Source of the DNA: Methanohalophilus profundi
GTDB taxonomy: Archaea; Halobacteriota; Methanosarcinia; Methanosarcinales; Methanosarcinaceae
NCBI RefSeq assembly: GCF_004137855.1
Contig: NZ_QBKB01000002.1
Coordinates: forward strand, 378,670 to 442,669
Reading direction: 5' to 3'
Length of the DNA stretch: 64,000 bases
Shown here: in pieces, positions 17,001 to 26,494 of the stretch
How the letters are laid out: each line of letters starts with the position of its first letter
Numbering within the stretch: the stretch's first letter is position 1
Notes under the pieces: model-generated
Told to the model about the DNA's origin: nothing
Database searches by the model: none
Seen by the model: only the letters and a program-made list of their open reading frames with translations
Translations under genes and position numbers: made by a program

Positions 17001-17105
17001 GTGATGGGTAAGTCCAAAAAACAATTTTGGCATGGTAAACCGATTTGGGTGGTAAGTGGGCGACACATGTCTTTTCTATCTGCATACAGATACCTTACCC
17101 ATCAC
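17001..17105. repeat. 105-bp element bounded by 12-bp inverted repeats
   Basis: GTGATGGGTAAG (17001-17012) and CTTACCCATCAC (17094-17105) are perfect inverted repeats enclosing 81 bp with no gene. A similar-sized element with related ends (TGATGGGCA / TGCCCATCA) is at 26495-26598. It could be a miniature mobile element or a small RNA hairpin. Confidence 0.5.
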
Positions 17106-17338
17106 TATATTATAATAGATGTTTTATACGGGATATAATGAAAAGAACGAATGGTTCTGAATTTTATTATCCCTTTTCAGTCTTAACAATCAGCAGAACT
17201 TATTTTTTCCGAGTTTACTTATCCTGCTTGCAAGTGTCGAGTTCATGTCTGACCGTTGCCAGCTTCATCATTAAAGGCTGCGTTTTTACAATCTACCTAT
17301 AACTTCCGCACTGAACTTCAGATTATAATGCTCAAAAA
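17106..17338. other. Intergenic stretch without a supported gene
   Basis: AT-rich DNA between the 105-bp element and the peroxiredoxin gene. An 85-codon open frame crosses it on the plus strand (17045-17302) but starts inside the repeat, has no ribosome site and no recognisable domain, so I do not call it. Confidence 0.4.
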
Positions 17339-18085
17339 TCAGCTTTTATCTTCCTTAAGGCAAATGTACCATTCGGAACATTTCAATTCCTTATCTTCCA
17401 TGCGCTTCTTTGCATCTTCATAGGAAAGAGGAGTTCTTACTATAACATCATCGCCAGGATTCCAGTTAACAGGAGTATCTACATTCTGTGAATCTGTTTT
17501 CTGGATCGCCTGCAGGATACGTTTTATTTCATCAAGGTTTCTGCCATTGGAAAGTGGATAAAAGGCTATATAACGGATGCGTGACTGCGGGTCGATTATG
17601 AATATTCCCCTCACAGGTTGGGTATTTATGATTTCGTTCTCATCAGTTGCCTTATCTGCCTGAATATACTGGATATCGCGCATATATCTTTTGTTCTCAG
17701 AAGGCTGGAGCATCCCATATTTTTTAACTATTGACAACCCCTTATCTTCAACTATAGGAAATTCCACATCTACGCCCGAGATGCCGTTGAACTCCACCTT
17801 TTCCTTTATAGAGCACAACCAGGAAATGTGTGATTGGACACTGTCAACTGACAGGCCAAGAAGTTCTGTATTTAGCTGCCTGAATTCTGCATGCATCTTT
17901 GCAAACACCATGAACTCGGTGGTACATACAGGTGTAAAGTCTCCAGGATGACTGAAAAAAATTACCCATTTACCTTCATAATCTTTTGGAAAATTCACTT
18001 CCCCATGTGTGGTACGGGCCCAGAAAGAAGGAGCAATTTCCCCCATCATTGGAATTCTGATAGTCATATATTCATTTTGTTCCAC
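17339..18085 (-). CDS. Peroxiredoxin (Prx6 / archaeal 1-Cys-like type)
   Basis: A 248-residue peroxiredoxin that reduces hydrogen peroxide and organic peroxides in the cytoplasm. The peroxidatic Cys54 is in HPGDFTPVCTTE; the downstream Arg (PVRGIFIIDP) and the long C-terminal domain (NWNPGDDVIV, then two Cys in LKCSEWYICL) place it in the archaeal Prx6-like group, where C-terminal cysteines act in resolution. The start is given as GTG 18085; ATG 18067 is an alternative, and neither has a clear ribosome site. It is divergent from a ferric-reductase-like membrane protein. Length is normal. Confidence 0.9.
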   Translation of the reverse strand: MEQNEYMTIRIPMMGEIAPSFWARTTHGEVNFPKDYEGKWVIFFSHPGDFTPVCTTEFMVFAKMHAEFRQLNTELLGLSVDSVQSHISWLCSIKEKVEFNGISGVDVEFPIVEDKGLSIVKKYGMLQPSENKRYMRDIQYIQADKATDENEIINTQPVRGIFIIDPQSRIRYIAFYPLSNGRNLDEIKRILQAIQKTDSQNVDTPVNWNPGDDVIVRTPLSYEDAKKRMEDKELKCSEWYICLKEDKS

Positions 18086-18402
18086 AATAATACCCCATTT
18101 GTCTTATCATTCTTATATTCAGTTTGTAGCTGTATATTTAGGTTTTTACAATTGTTACTTCGTCCATTTATAACAAGGGTTGTATTTTTTAACGCAAAGT
18201 ACCCTTAGAGGATCTTACTTTCTATCATTGCAGAATTGTAAGCAAACAATAAATCAGGTTTTTTGCAAAAACCTACATGAACATCAGCACCATCAGTATT
18301 TCATGTCTCTCAGTTATTCCACCTCAGGTAAAACATACTCATAATTGAGTATAACATTAACTTTATACAAAATAAGGTGTAAAACTATATGAGGAATCTT
18401 TA

Positions 18403-18987
18403 ATGGAAAAACGCTGGCATTTAATATTCCTGGTAACCTTCATTGCGGCAATAATTGCATACATTTTGTTACAGGCAATTGATACACCTCTCGAAATGAT
18501 TGACAGAGCAGCAGGGCTTTTTGCCTATTATTTCATCTTTCTGGCAATCCTGTCCTCTGAATACATGAAACAGATGAAAAAGGTGTTCGGGCAGGGTTTT
18601 ATCAGGATTCACCATTATCTTGCACGTCTTGGGATTTCACTTATGCTGCTTCATCCCATCGCATTTGCATTTGAAAAACAAAGCATATCGGTCTTTTTTC
18701 CTGTTTTCTATCCGTTCATAGAGTTTCTGGAACTTGCGGGCAGGCCGGCTTTCTATCTAATTATAATAGCAGTGGCAGCAGGGGTTTACAGGAAACATTT
18801 TATCCGTAAATGGAAAAAAATCCACTACCTGAACTATCCGGCCTTTTTGCTAATCTTTATTCATTCATGGTTAATTGGAACTGACCTGAATTCCGCTATA
18901 ATGCAGTTACTCTGGGTTTGCATGGCCCTGGTAATCACAGCAATATTTGTACATAAGCACATCATACCTCTTAGAAAGAGTATGTGA
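18403..18987 (+). CDS. Ferric reductase-like transmembrane protein
   Basis: A 194-residue membrane protein with about six helices. Conserved histidines fall in helix pairs (HHYLARLGISLMLLHP near residues 64-79, and HYLNYPAFLLIFIHSW near 138-153), the pattern of a bis-heme b ferric reductase or MsrQ/YedZ core. No cytoplasmic FAD/NAD(P)H domain follows, so electron input would come from another protein. It begins about 320 bp from the divergent peroxiredoxin start, and a redox role beside it makes sense. No ribosome site is obvious before ATG 18403. Confidence 0.72.
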   Translation: MEKRWHLIFLVTFIAAIIAYILLQAIDTPLEMIDRAAGLFAYYFIFLAILSSEYMKQMKKVFGQGFIRIHHYLARLGISLMLLHPIAFAFEKQSISVFFPVFYPFIEFLELAGRPAFYLIIIAVAAGVYRKHFIRKWKKIHYLNYPAFLLIFIHSWLIGTDLNSAIMQLLWVCMALVITAIFVHKHIIPLRKSM

Positions 18988-19398
18988 ATTGTAACATAGT
19001 ACAAACAATAACATATTCAAATTAAAAGGCTTAACAGCCTTTGCATTTTGTTTTGTCTAATGATAAATGTTAAAACCAGATTTCTCCCTTAACTCCCTGA
19101 TCGCACTTAAAAGAAGGGATTTATAGTCGATAAATCTCCGTTACTTTATTCACCTCACACCATGCATATATCGAGGACAGGATTATCCCGGGAATTGCAG
19201 CGGATTGTGCATACAAGATCTTCATATTTGTCCGGTGAAATTATTTCTTGAAAATAGCAAATCAGCGTATATTATCCGGATATTGCCTTAATACAAAGCA
19301 TGAAATTTTAAAGCCGGTTTAACATTTCGAAACAAAGAGTATATATGTAATACTCAACTACATCAGTATTAATCAGAACTGCTTAATAATGGGGTGGT

Positions 19399-19455
19399 AT
19401 GAGCGGGCTGGGGAGTGGGGGTACTAAAAAAGGTAATTACCCCCTCATCAATTAA
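19399..19455 (+). CDS. Possible 18-residue peptide, MSGLGSG family copy 1
   Basis: An 18-codon frame starting MSGLGSGGTKK and ending PLIN, preceded by GGGGTGGT. A near-identical start recurs at 49924, where the PLIN codons differ only at third positions, which argues for translation. It may be a truncated copy of the longer 61-residue frame there. The rest of 18988-19691 has no other gene. Function unknown. Confidence 0.35.
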   Translation: MSGLGSGGTKKGNYPLIN

Positions 19456-19691
19456 GAATGGGTTTTCGCTGTATATACATGTTTTACCCGGATTTCTAAC
19501 CTTAATAATGATTAAAGGCATCTAGCTAAAGCATTGTACATAAATACATACAAAGATAGCATAAAACCAGCAATAATATTGCATACATATTTAAACTAAT
19601 TTATAATGAGCTGAACATTAAATTATTATTTTGAATAAACATAACGTCATTATTCATGATCGCATTTCTGAAATATTAAAGGAACATAGAA

Positions 19692-20102
19692 ATGTCTGAA
19701 GAAAACAAGCGCAAGACAGCATTCATAATGGCTATAATAGTAGGGTTTCTTGATATCCTTGTACTTTACCTAGGGACGATCAGGCCTGCCCATATTGGCT
19801 GGGCGGTAGCCAGTACAGGAATAATAACTTTCCTGGGAACACTGATGTTGATCAACCACCTTTCCAAATCCACAGACTTCGATAAAGGAGAAGTCAGAAA
19901 AGCAATGACAGGATCTTTCATTGTGGTCTATTTTTCACTTGTATCACTGCTTACATTAACAGATATTGGTATCTCGGATACAGAGTTAGCCAAAACCATT
20001 ATCTCTCATTTCACCTACCTTGTAGGAATTGTTGTTGTATTCTACTTTGGGTCCCGGGCAGTTGAAAACTATTTGAACGCCCCTCAGAAACCGGGAAAAT
20101 AA
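19692..20102 (+). CDS. Small four-helix membrane protein, unknown function
   Basis: A 136-residue protein with four predicted transmembrane helices: FIMAIIVGFLDILVLYLGTI, GWAVASTGIITFLGTLMLI, IVVYFSLVSLLTLTDIGI and FTYLVGIVVVFYFGSRAVE. A charged linker (KSTDFDKGEVRKAM) separates the two helix pairs. I recognise no catalytic motif. The ATG follows AAAGGAACATAGAA, with AAGGA as the likely ribosome site. It is isolated: the next gene is convergent. The coding call rests on its clean helix periodicity and ribosome site. Confidence 0.6.
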   Translation: MSEENKRKTAFIMAIIVGFLDILVLYLGTIRPAHIGWAVASTGIITFLGTLMLINHLSKSTDFDKGEVRKAMTGSFIVVYFSLVSLLTLTDIGISDTELAKTIISHFTYLVGIVVVFYFGSRAVENYLNAPQKPGK

Positions 20103-20176
20103 GGGCCATTTAAGACATGTAAATAAAAGAGGAAAAGTACCGTCCCTTCCTCTACACTTATGCTAAAAATAGACAT

Positions 20177-20642
20177 TTAGTAATATTCACTTTTGGAGGG
20201 AATTATCCTGTGGACCCGTTGTTGATACTCCCTGTATTCCTCACCAAACTGTGCCACCAGCCTGGTTTCCCAGTGCAGTGACCCCAAGTAAAGGTATATG
20301 CTCGCCAGCTGGGCACCAATCTTGAACCTGTGAGGAACATCCCGCAAAGCCCTCGGTGCAACCAGAGTGGCAGCCAATTGTACCCCTACCATAATCCACC
20401 TCCAGGGAGAAGGTACGATGTACAAAAAGGGACCCGGGTTTGTGTAGAGCAGGTAGACAAGCGGCAAAATCGTAATAACTGCAATAAGGCTGTATGCCGG
20501 CATATACAGCATTTCTGCCCGGGAACCCAGAACTCTCATGAGTCGGCGTTTGAATGGCAGGCTGGCCAAAAAAACTGTGAATGGCTGCAAATGCCACAAG
20601 ACAAAATATAAGGATAATAGTAGATGAAACCAATTCCAGCAC
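20177..20642 (-). pseudogene. Isoprenylcysteine methyltransferase-like membrane protein, frameshifted
   Basis: A small integral membrane methyltransferase of the ICMT / phospholipid methyltransferase type. The N-terminal helix (STIILIFCLVAFAAIHSF) is in one frame; from LASLPFKRRLMRVLGSRAE onward it is in another. The switch is at a run of seven A (20568-20574 on the plus strand); six would restore a frame reading AIHSFLASLPFKRR. The C-terminus FGEEYREYQQRVHRIIP is the family SAM-binding signature. Repaired length is about 154 residues. The start is GTG 20642 next to AAGGAGA, or TTG 20633. The substrate is unknown. The break may be a homopolymer read error. Confidence 0.65.
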
Positions 20643-21022
20643 TCTCCTTTTTGTTGAATAAAACTTATTTATTATTTTTTATCTAACAGTAACCTGTAGT
20701 ATCTTTGTATAAACCAACCATCTAAATGTCACGAGAAATATTGTGGTTGTGTTCTGAATGCAATGACTACATGAAACCGCTACTATTTATTTCTGTATTT
20801 ACTTCTACATGGCAAAAATATATTAATTTAGCCTTAGTGCATAACAAATCCATTTATCAGGAAAAAATACCACATTGAATATCAGATATTATATACCATA
20901 CACTCAAAGTTATCTGATATTTTGATTTAATCGTTTGGATTGTAAGCCAAAACTTGCAGAGAAAACTATCTAAAAAATAGGACGTACTAATACAATCAAA
21001 TTAAAGGAAAAGAAAATAATTT
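20643..21022. other. Intergenic region with an 11-bp inverted repeat
   Basis: No gene supported. AATATCAGATA (20878-20888) and TATCTGATATT (20911-20921) form a perfect 11-bp inverted repeat with a 22-nt loop. The surrounding DNA is very AT-rich and has no clear downstream gene in either direction to assign it to. Confidence 0.4.
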
Positions 21023-21044
21023 ATTCACCAGTAAAATGGTGAAT
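21023..21044 (-). terminator. Terminator hairpin of the coiled-coil protein gene
   Basis: ATTCACCA / TGGTGAAT (8 bp, loop of 6) lies 22 bp past the minus-strand stop at 21067 and is followed on that strand by an AT tract (AAATTATTTTC). Confidence 0.55.
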
Positions 21045-21066
21045 GATCAAATAGCCAAGACAGCAG

Positions 21067-21408
21067 TTATTTATCGCCTTTCCTCAGGCTTTTCATTTTT
21101 TCAAGTTCCCCCTCAAGTTCCCGAATCTTCATTTCATCGATAGAATCCGCATAATTAGTAAGATCCTTATCGGCTGTCTGAAGCGTGTTGTGCAGCCTTT
21201 CCACTACATTCTTCTCCAGATCCAACCTCTGTTTCCTGGTCTCGCTAACAAGGTCCTCGACAAGTACCTTACCTTCTTCCTTGCTGATGGCACCTTCCTT
21301 GACCCTTGTATTTACAAATTCCCTTATTCGCTCTTCGGACATAGCTGCCAATCCTGCACCAATCAATGCAGTTGCGCCTAAAAGACCCATCTTCTTTATC
21401 TTTTCCAT
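21067..21408 (-). CDS. Phasin-like coiled-coil protein with N-terminal hydrophobic segment
   Basis: A 113-residue protein. MEKIKKMGLLGATALIGAGLAAM gives a short hydrophobic stretch, then a long charged helical region with heptad-like spacing (KEGAISKEEGKVLVEDLVSETRKQ, ending in ELEGELEKMKSL). It resembles polyhydroxyalkanoate granule-associated (phasin) proteins of PF05597 type. The function in a methanogen is unclear. ATG 21408 is chosen because GGGGT sits just upstream; the frame is open to 21477 without a ribosome site. Likely cytoplasmic or membrane-associated. Confidence 0.65.
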   Translation of the reverse strand: MEKIKKMGLLGATALIGAGLAAMSEERIREFVNTRVKEGAISKEEGKVLVEDLVSETRKQRLDLEKNVVERLHNTLQTADKDLTNYADSIDEMKIRELEGELEKMKSLRKGDK

Positions 21409-21675
21409 GTATAATACCCCATTACTGATCAGATAGGATTCACAATCGGCATGAATTAAAGTCAACCAGTAAGTCAATCAACTATATTTGAAAACAGGGA
21501 AAACCTTCCATCTGTTTTTATAATAACAACGGGTGACCGAATGCCGATCCAAAAATTCACAACTCCCCGATTTGTGTTTCCCATCCAGATAATAATAGGT
21601 ACAACTAAATATATATTTGTTGGGCCTCAAAGAAGAGGCTACAGTTTAATTTTATAAGTATTTATTATGTTTATC

Positions 21676-21816
21676 TCAGGAAGAAGATTCTTCCTGATTA
21701 TTGAATACCTGATTACCCAGTTCAGTTACATCGTAGGTATCCGTTTCAGGATTGTATTTTAACAAACCATCCTTTGCCATTTTATCCAACATAGACTTCA
21801 TTATATCGTCTGTCAT
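21676..21816 (-). CDS. Small helix-turn-helix-like protein, 46 residues
   Basis: A short protein MTDDIMKSMLDKMAKDGLLK followed by YNPETDTYDVTELGNQVF. The pattern of a helix, a 'DGLL.Y' strand and 'YDVTELG' resembles the end of a winged-helix domain, with an acidic tail. AAAGGTT precedes the ATG. It is divergent from the 39-residue membrane peptide at 21941. The assignment is by pattern only; it could be a stand-alone fragment of a larger regulator. Confidence 0.55.
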   Translation of the reverse strand: MTDDIMKSMLDKMAKDGLLKYNPETDTYDVTELGNQVFNNQEESSS

Positions 21817-21940
21817 TGTTTTAACCTTTCACTCATTTTTATATAATATCCACAAACCCCGCATAGCGACCATAGACATTAAGGCAAAATTAATACATGT
21901 TGTTAGAGTATCTTTAATACATTATTAAAGGGGGAACTAA

Positions 21941-22060
21941 ATGAACGGAATCGGTTACTATGGTTATGGTTACCATACTGTGGTGGGTATGTTTGTATTT
22001 GTCCTGATTATAATAGGTATCGGTTTATTGATCAAATGGTACCTTGAGAAAGGTCAATGA
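21941..22060 (+). CDS. Single-helix membrane peptide, 39 residues
   Basis: MNGIGYYGYGYHTVVGMFVF leads into a single hydrophobic helix (VLIIIGIGLLIKWYL) with a basic end (EKGQ). AAAGGGGGAACTAA precedes the ATG, a strong ribosome site. The Gly-Tyr-rich head followed by one helix suggests a small membrane or envelope-associated protein. No family recognised. The gene lies 133 bp before a lipoprotein gene on the same strand. Confidence 0.6.
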   Translation: MNGIGYYGYGYHTVVGMFVFVLIIIGIGLLIKWYLEKGQ

Positions 22061-22192
22061 ATATACCAAAATAAATAATGATGGAAGAATGCGGATATGA
22101 AATCGTGAAATGACTGTATTATTATTACATTAAATTGGAATAGCGCCGGAATCTGAAAACGGTTAAATAATTGAATTGGTTAACAGGTAACA

Positions 22193-22576
22193 ATGAAATT
22201 CATAAAATCAATTGTTGCTATTTTTTTCCTTTCTGCAATACTACTTACCAGTGGATGTGCAGACGACACAAATCGATCTATAGTCCAATCCGGTGTTGTA
22301 GAAATTGAAGGGGAAAATATCAAGGAAACCGTCCAGTATGACGAGGAAAACATCGATCTGTACATAAATGGTGACTCCATCAACGTTGTGGTGGAATGGG
22401 GTACCCGGGTTGATAATGCCACTATTACCGGCAATAATATAGAAGTTCTATTCAAAGATGGATCAAGTATTGAGGAAATTTACCTGAGTGGGTCACGCAT
22501 AACCGTTATGATACCAAAGGCCCAGTATCCGTCTATACAAAAGGAAGGCAATGATGTGGGACCGATATATTACTAA
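22193..22576 (+). CDS. Predicted lipoprotein, beta-rich (DUF3060-like)
   Basis: A 127-residue exported protein. The signal peptide (MKFIKSIVAIFFLSAILL) ends in a lipobox LTSGC with Cys22 as the lipid-anchored residue. The mature part is a repeating beta pattern (NIDLYINGDSINVVVEWGT, NATITGNNIEVLFKDG, EIYLSGSRITVMIPK) like the right-handed repeats of DUF3060 proteins. Function unknown. It is convergent with cysS; the intergenic distance is about 37 bp. Confidence 0.7.
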   Translation: MKFIKSIVAIFFLSAILLTSGCADDTNRSIVQSGVVEIEGENIKETVQYDEENIDLYINGDSINVVVEWGTRVDNATITGNNIEVLFKDGSSIEEIYLSGSRITVMIPKAQYPSIQKEGNDVGPIYY

Positions 22577-22613
22577 TCCACTTTCCCACCTCTAGACAGA
22601 AGTGCAAATAATC

Positions 22614-24035
22614 TTAGTATAAGCACTTTTGTCTCTTCACATTAGGCCCTTCACAGGTATCCTGCACAACAAATCCCGCTTGCGCAATTTTATCCCTTAA
22701 AGCATCTGCTGTTTCCCAATCCCTGTTATTTCGGGCCTGCTCACGGATCCTTACAAGCTCCATGATCTCTTCTGGAACTTCCTCACCTTCTTGTCCAAAA
22801 AGGCCAAGGGTATCTGCAAACTTCCTGTAGAGGGAATGAAGTTTTTCAAGTACATCCTTATTCCTGCCGGCTTCAAGATACTGGTTGGAAATACGGGATA
22901 ATTCATGGTAAACTGCAATGGCTTTCGGAATGTTCATATCATCTTCCAGAGCGTTCCTGAAGTCATCTTCAAGATTGCCAGTCAGATCTATCATTTCCTG
23001 ATCAGTAGGATGTTCATTATCATCTGCACTCTTCATAGCGAACTCCAGATTTTCCAGTGTTTCTCTGAGCTTGAAATAGCTATTTTGTGCATTCCGGGCA
23101 AAGGAGTCGGAAAAATCCAGTTTCTTCCTGTAATGCACGGACATAAAAATGAAGCGCACAACCTCCCCTCCATATTTTTCAACCAGTTCGGGAAGAGTGA
23201 AAACATTACCCTTTGACTTACTCATTTTTTCGCCGTCAACTATCAGGTGTTCCCCGTGTATCCAGTACCTTACAAAGGGTTTACCTGTAGCACCTTCAGC
23301 CTGGGCAATTTCATTTTCATGATGGGGAAATATCAGGTCCACTCCACCTGTATGAATATCAAGGGAAGGCCCAAAATGATTCATTGACATTACCGAGCAT
23401 TCCGTATGCCATCCGGGCCTGATCTTACCCCAGGGACTTTCATAGTAAATACCCCTTTCAATCTCATCCTGTGTGGATGCTTTCAGCAAAACAAAATCAC
23501 GGGGATTGTCCTTATCGTATTCATCGACATCAACCGATGCTCCCATCTTAATTGAATTGAAATCCAGTTTTGAAAGCTTACCATACGCCGGGAAAGCCGA
23601 AATCCTGTAATACACCGAACCGTCCTTTTCATAGGCGAGCCCTTTTTCCATCAGTGTTTGAGCCAGCTCTATCATTCCATCCACATTTTCAGTGGCCCGG
23701 GGATAATAAGAGGCATGTTTTATGTTTAGCATATCAAGTCCGCAGAAAAATTCTTCCGTATATTTTTCTGTAAATTCCTTCAGGGACATGCCCGCTTTCT
23801 TTGAATCCCGGATAGTCTTATCGTCGATATCTGTTATGTTCATTACAAGATTCACTGTGTAGCCCAAATACTCCAGGATACGGACCAGATTATCGGTCAT
23901 CAAAAAGGTTCGGTAATTGCCTATATGCGGAATATTGTACACAGTAGGACCACATGCATATATTGTAACTTCATCTTCTTTTAAAGGCTTGAAATCTTCC
24001 TTTTTCCTTGTTAAAGTATTATACAATTGTAACAT
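22614..24035 (-). CDS. cysS: Cysteinyl-tRNA synthetase
   Basis: A class I aminoacyl-tRNA synthetase that charges tRNA-Cys. Seen: the HIGH-type motif PHIGNYRTF (about residues 34-42), zinc ligands in YACGPTVYN and the later [22 protein letters not shown], and the signature loop KMSKSKGN (about residues 262-269). The C-terminal DALR-type helical domain and anticodon-binding tail are present, total 473 residues. ATG 24035 follows GGTGGTTG. Many methanogens make Cys-tRNA through SepRS/SepCysS; a direct CysRS as here is typical of Methanosarcinales. rtcA lies upstream on the same strand. Confidence 0.95.
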   Translation of the reverse strand: MLQLYNTLTRKKEDFKPLKEDEVTIYACGPTVYNIPHIGNYRTFLMTDNLVRILEYLGYTVNLVMNITDIDDKTIRDSKKAGMSLKEFTEKYTEEFFCGLDMLNIKHASYYPRATENVDGMIELAQTLMEKGLAYEKDGSVYYRISAFPAYGKLSKLDFNSIKMGASVDVDEYDKDNPRDFVLLKASTQDEIERGIYYESPWGKIRPGWHTECSVMSMNHFGPSLDIHTGGVDLIFPHHENEIAQAEGATGKPFVRYWIHGEHLIVDGEKMSKSKGNVFTLPELVEKYGGEVVRFIFMSVHYRKKLDFSDSFARNAQNSYFKLRETLENLEFAMKSADDNEHPTDQEMIDLTGNLEDDFRNALEDDMNIPKAIAVYHELSRISNQYLEAGRNKDVLEKLHSLYRKFADTLGLFGQEGEEVPEEIMELVRIREQARNNRDWETADALRDKIAQAGFVVQDTCEGPNVKRQKCLY

Positions 24036-24096
24036 TCAAACAACCACCTGTTTACACTAATTTACGCCTTTCTATTTTAATCAATACATTTTACAT

Positions 24097-25152
24097 TCAA
24101 CTATTTGATGGCTGCACCAGCACTGCCCATAAATTTTGCTCTTTTAATACCGAAAATTTGACCTTCAGGAATCTGTTCACAATATCCATGTTTGTTCTGG
24201 CATGACTGGTTACAGATGTTGCCTTAAAGCGCGATTGATCATTGGCCAGTGCCATATAGGGGATCACTTGATCGCACATAAATTCATCAACTGTTGCACC
24301 TGCTTTAATGCACCTTGAAAGATTTTCTGCAGCATCAAGTCCTACGTCCTCAGCCCTGACACCACGCTCCCCGAGACTATCCATCCCGACAATGGAATTT
24401 TCAAAAACAGCCCAGAGGGTGACTCCTGACCCGGTGGAATAAGAGGGTGAATATTGGGCATCAATATTTATTGGTACATCATATCTCTGCACAAGATAAT
24501 CCTGTATTGCATCAACTTCCCTTGCAGATACATCTGCCCTTTCGAGATCCGATGATGAATGGGCAACTCCTTTTATCTCCAGCAGTTTTCCTCTTTCATA
24601 AAGATCAATGGCTTTAATACCATCTATCGGTGATGCTACCTTGACCAAAACCTGAGCTCCTCCACGAGGATAGTAACCCTCCCTGAGAATCCGGATATTC
24701 ACATTAAAACCCATCCTTGAAAGAAAGGGACAGAGAACATGCTGTATGTAAGCAAGAGGGGGACTCCATTTCCCATAGGTCGCACCGCCATGAATAGAGA
24801 CCTGTATATCTTGGTCTGCCATGGTCATCGGAATCAGAAGGGCCTGCAGGACAAGGCCGATTGATCCTGCTGTAGGAATTTCTATTTTTATATGATCGGA
24901 TATTATTGGACCCGGCACAAACTCAATTTCCTTTGAACTTACCGATACTCCCCTCACTTCTGCGTTACACAACTGTGCAACCGCCATAATTGCGGCCACA
25001 TGCTGGGCTCGCAAACCCGGGACTTTCCTTTGTGCACGGATATTGATGATTTTCACAGGTATCCCTGTGACCGCAGAAAGAGCTACGGTTGTCCTTATTA
25101 TCTGTCCACCCCCTTCTCCAGTGGAACCATCTACTAAAATACGATCAGACAT
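24097..25152 (-). CDS. rtcA: RNA 3'-terminal phosphate cyclase RtcA
   Basis: Converts an RNA 3'-phosphate to a 2',3'-cyclic phosphate with ATP. Features: GSTGEGGGQIIRTTVALS at residues 9-26, VPGLRAQHVAA, HGGATYGKWSPP, the family segment YYPRGGAQV, and DEFMCDQVIPYMALA with the catalytic-region histidine replaced by the archaeal pattern; SHARTNMDIV closes the domain. Length 351 is normal. It lies 60 bp upstream of cysS on the same strand. The nucleophilic His normally near residue 300 is not obvious to me in the C-terminal part, so activity is not certain. Confidence 0.9.
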   Translation of the reverse strand: MSDRILVDGSTGEGGGQIIRTTVALSAVTGIPVKIINIRAQRKVPGLRAQHVAAIMAVAQLCNAEVRGVSVSSKEIEFVPGPIISDHIKIEIPTAGSIGLVLQALLIPMTMADQDIQVSIHGGATYGKWSPPLAYIQHVLCPFLSRMGFNVNIRILREGYYPRGGAQVLVKVASPIDGIKAIDLYERGKLLEIKGVAHSSSDLERADVSAREVDAIQDYLVQRYDVPINIDAQYSPSYSTGSGVTLWAVFENSIVGMDSLGERGVRAEDVGLDAAENLSRCIKAGATVDEFMCDQVIPYMALANDQSRFKATSVTSHARTNMDIVNRFLKVKFSVLKEQNLWAVLVQPSNS

Positions 25153-25242
25153 AGAAATTAATCATACTTCTTTATTTAATATTTTACCTGAATGCTCCTA
25201 TAATTATCTTCAGGATTCTTTATAAGGACCCAATGTATGTTG

Positions 25243-25449
25243 TTAGACATAACCTACTACTCCTATTCCCTTTGCCTGCTTTGTCCTCAACTCACATCTG
25301 ATATATTCATAGTATCTGGTGGTGACGGGGAGAAATTGAGAGGTTTTTCTTCCAGAACTTTCAAGAATTAATACAAAAAATATAGAAATACACAGGAGAA
25401 ATGAGAGCAAGGATTTCAATCCATTACTCTCATCGTACCACCACTCCAT
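25243..25449 (-). CDS. Doubtful small membrane protein
   Basis: A 68-residue frame starting MEWWYDESNG with one hydrophobic helix (LLSFLLCISIFFVLILESSG) and a basic tail. There is no good ribosome site and no family match that I recognise. It may be a chance frame. Kept because the helix is well formed and the region otherwise lacks a gene. Confidence 0.25.
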   Translation of the reverse strand: MEWWYDESNGLKSLLSFLLCISIFFVLILESSGRKTSQFLPVTTRYYEYIRCELRTKQAKGIGVVGYV

Positions 25450-25621
25450 ATCAGCCAAACCCCCGTTTCAGGCTGAATACAAGGTGAGAGTCATGCTGCT
25501 AAACTCCCCCTTACCAAAAACTGATTGATAAATTCCTATATATAACAAATGGATAAAAATAGTATGGAGTGGATTAAAAAACATGTGGTATTAAAAATTT
25601 CAACCATATATAATACAGAAG

Positions 25622-26260
25622 TTACAGTATACCATTACCCAATCTGGAAAATTCTACAAGTAACAATATAAGCACGAAATTACCCACAAAAAGAGGTGGA
25701 ATCAATTTTTTCACCGGGAATCCACCAAATGCCAGGCCTATAGATAAAATGTCACTGGGCAGAGGGGTCAATGAATATAAAAATATAATAAGAACAACCA
25801 GTTTATCATTTATTTGTTCCAGTTTTGCAGTCAGTTTAATTACTTTTGCCTCATATTTTCCCGGTATACATTGTTTCCCTTTCCTGCCCATGTAATAGAA
25901 TAGCAGGTCACCCAGAGTGAGACCCAGACTTGCAATCAGCCCCAACCAGACTGGATTTACTTCAGACAAAGCTATTGTTATAAGAACAGTATAAAATGTA
26001 GTAGAAGTAAATGTGGAGACTCCGCCAATTAAAGACAACAGGAAAATAGCCAGATACGTATTGTTAATACCCAAAGTTGATACTATCAATTTTGGAGGAT
26101 AGTAATGAAGTAAAATTGACCACGTAATAATAAAAAGAGCTATTAAAGCAAAAATAATAATATTATTATGTCGACTGGATGTATTATTCATCCGCTTTTT
26201 GCATAACCCTACCAGATAAGCTGAATAATCTGCTTTTTTTCCTGTCTTTTTTGTCGACAT
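25622..26260 (-). CDS. VTT/DedA-like (SNARE-associated) membrane protein
   Basis: A membrane protein of about 212 residues with five or six helices and the VTT-domain features GDLLFYYMGRKGK (loop after the first re-entrant region) and FLYSLTPLPSDILSIGLAFGGFP, the proline-rich motif that in DedA-family proteins is needed for transport. DedA/VTT proteins are linked to lipid scrambling and undecaprenyl- or polyprenyl-phosphate recycling. ATG 26260 has CAGGGACC before it; a TTG at 26287 is longer but weaker. No neighbour clarifies its role. Confidence 0.7.
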   Translation of the reverse strand: MSTKKTGKKADYSAYLVGLCKKRMNNTSSRHNNIIIFALIALFIITWSILLHYYPPKLIVSTLGINNTYLAIFLLSLIGGVSTFTSTTFYTVLITIALSEVNPVWLGLIASLGLTLGDLLFYYMGRKGKQCIPGKYEAKVIKLTAKLEQINDKLVVLIIFLYSLTPLPSDILSIGLAFGGFPVKKLIPPLFVGNFVLILLLVEFSRLGNGIL

Positions 26261-26494
26261 TGGTCCCTGCGAAATATTAGATAACAATTAAAATTTGATT
26301 TCAGAAATTAAAAAGACAACATAGAACATTCAATTACTTAATGCCTGTGTATGACTACAATCATGATTAACTAAATTGTCTAACTTTTTAAAGCAATATT
26401 AAAGCAAGGAACCTTCAACTATCTCTGGAATAGATAAGAATGTTCAGAACTCCTCGTTCCGCTACTTATATCCCCAAAAAATCATATAGATATA

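Noticed and set aside
17045..17302. 85-codon plus-strand frame
   Set aside because: It starts within the 105-bp repeat and shows no coding pattern.
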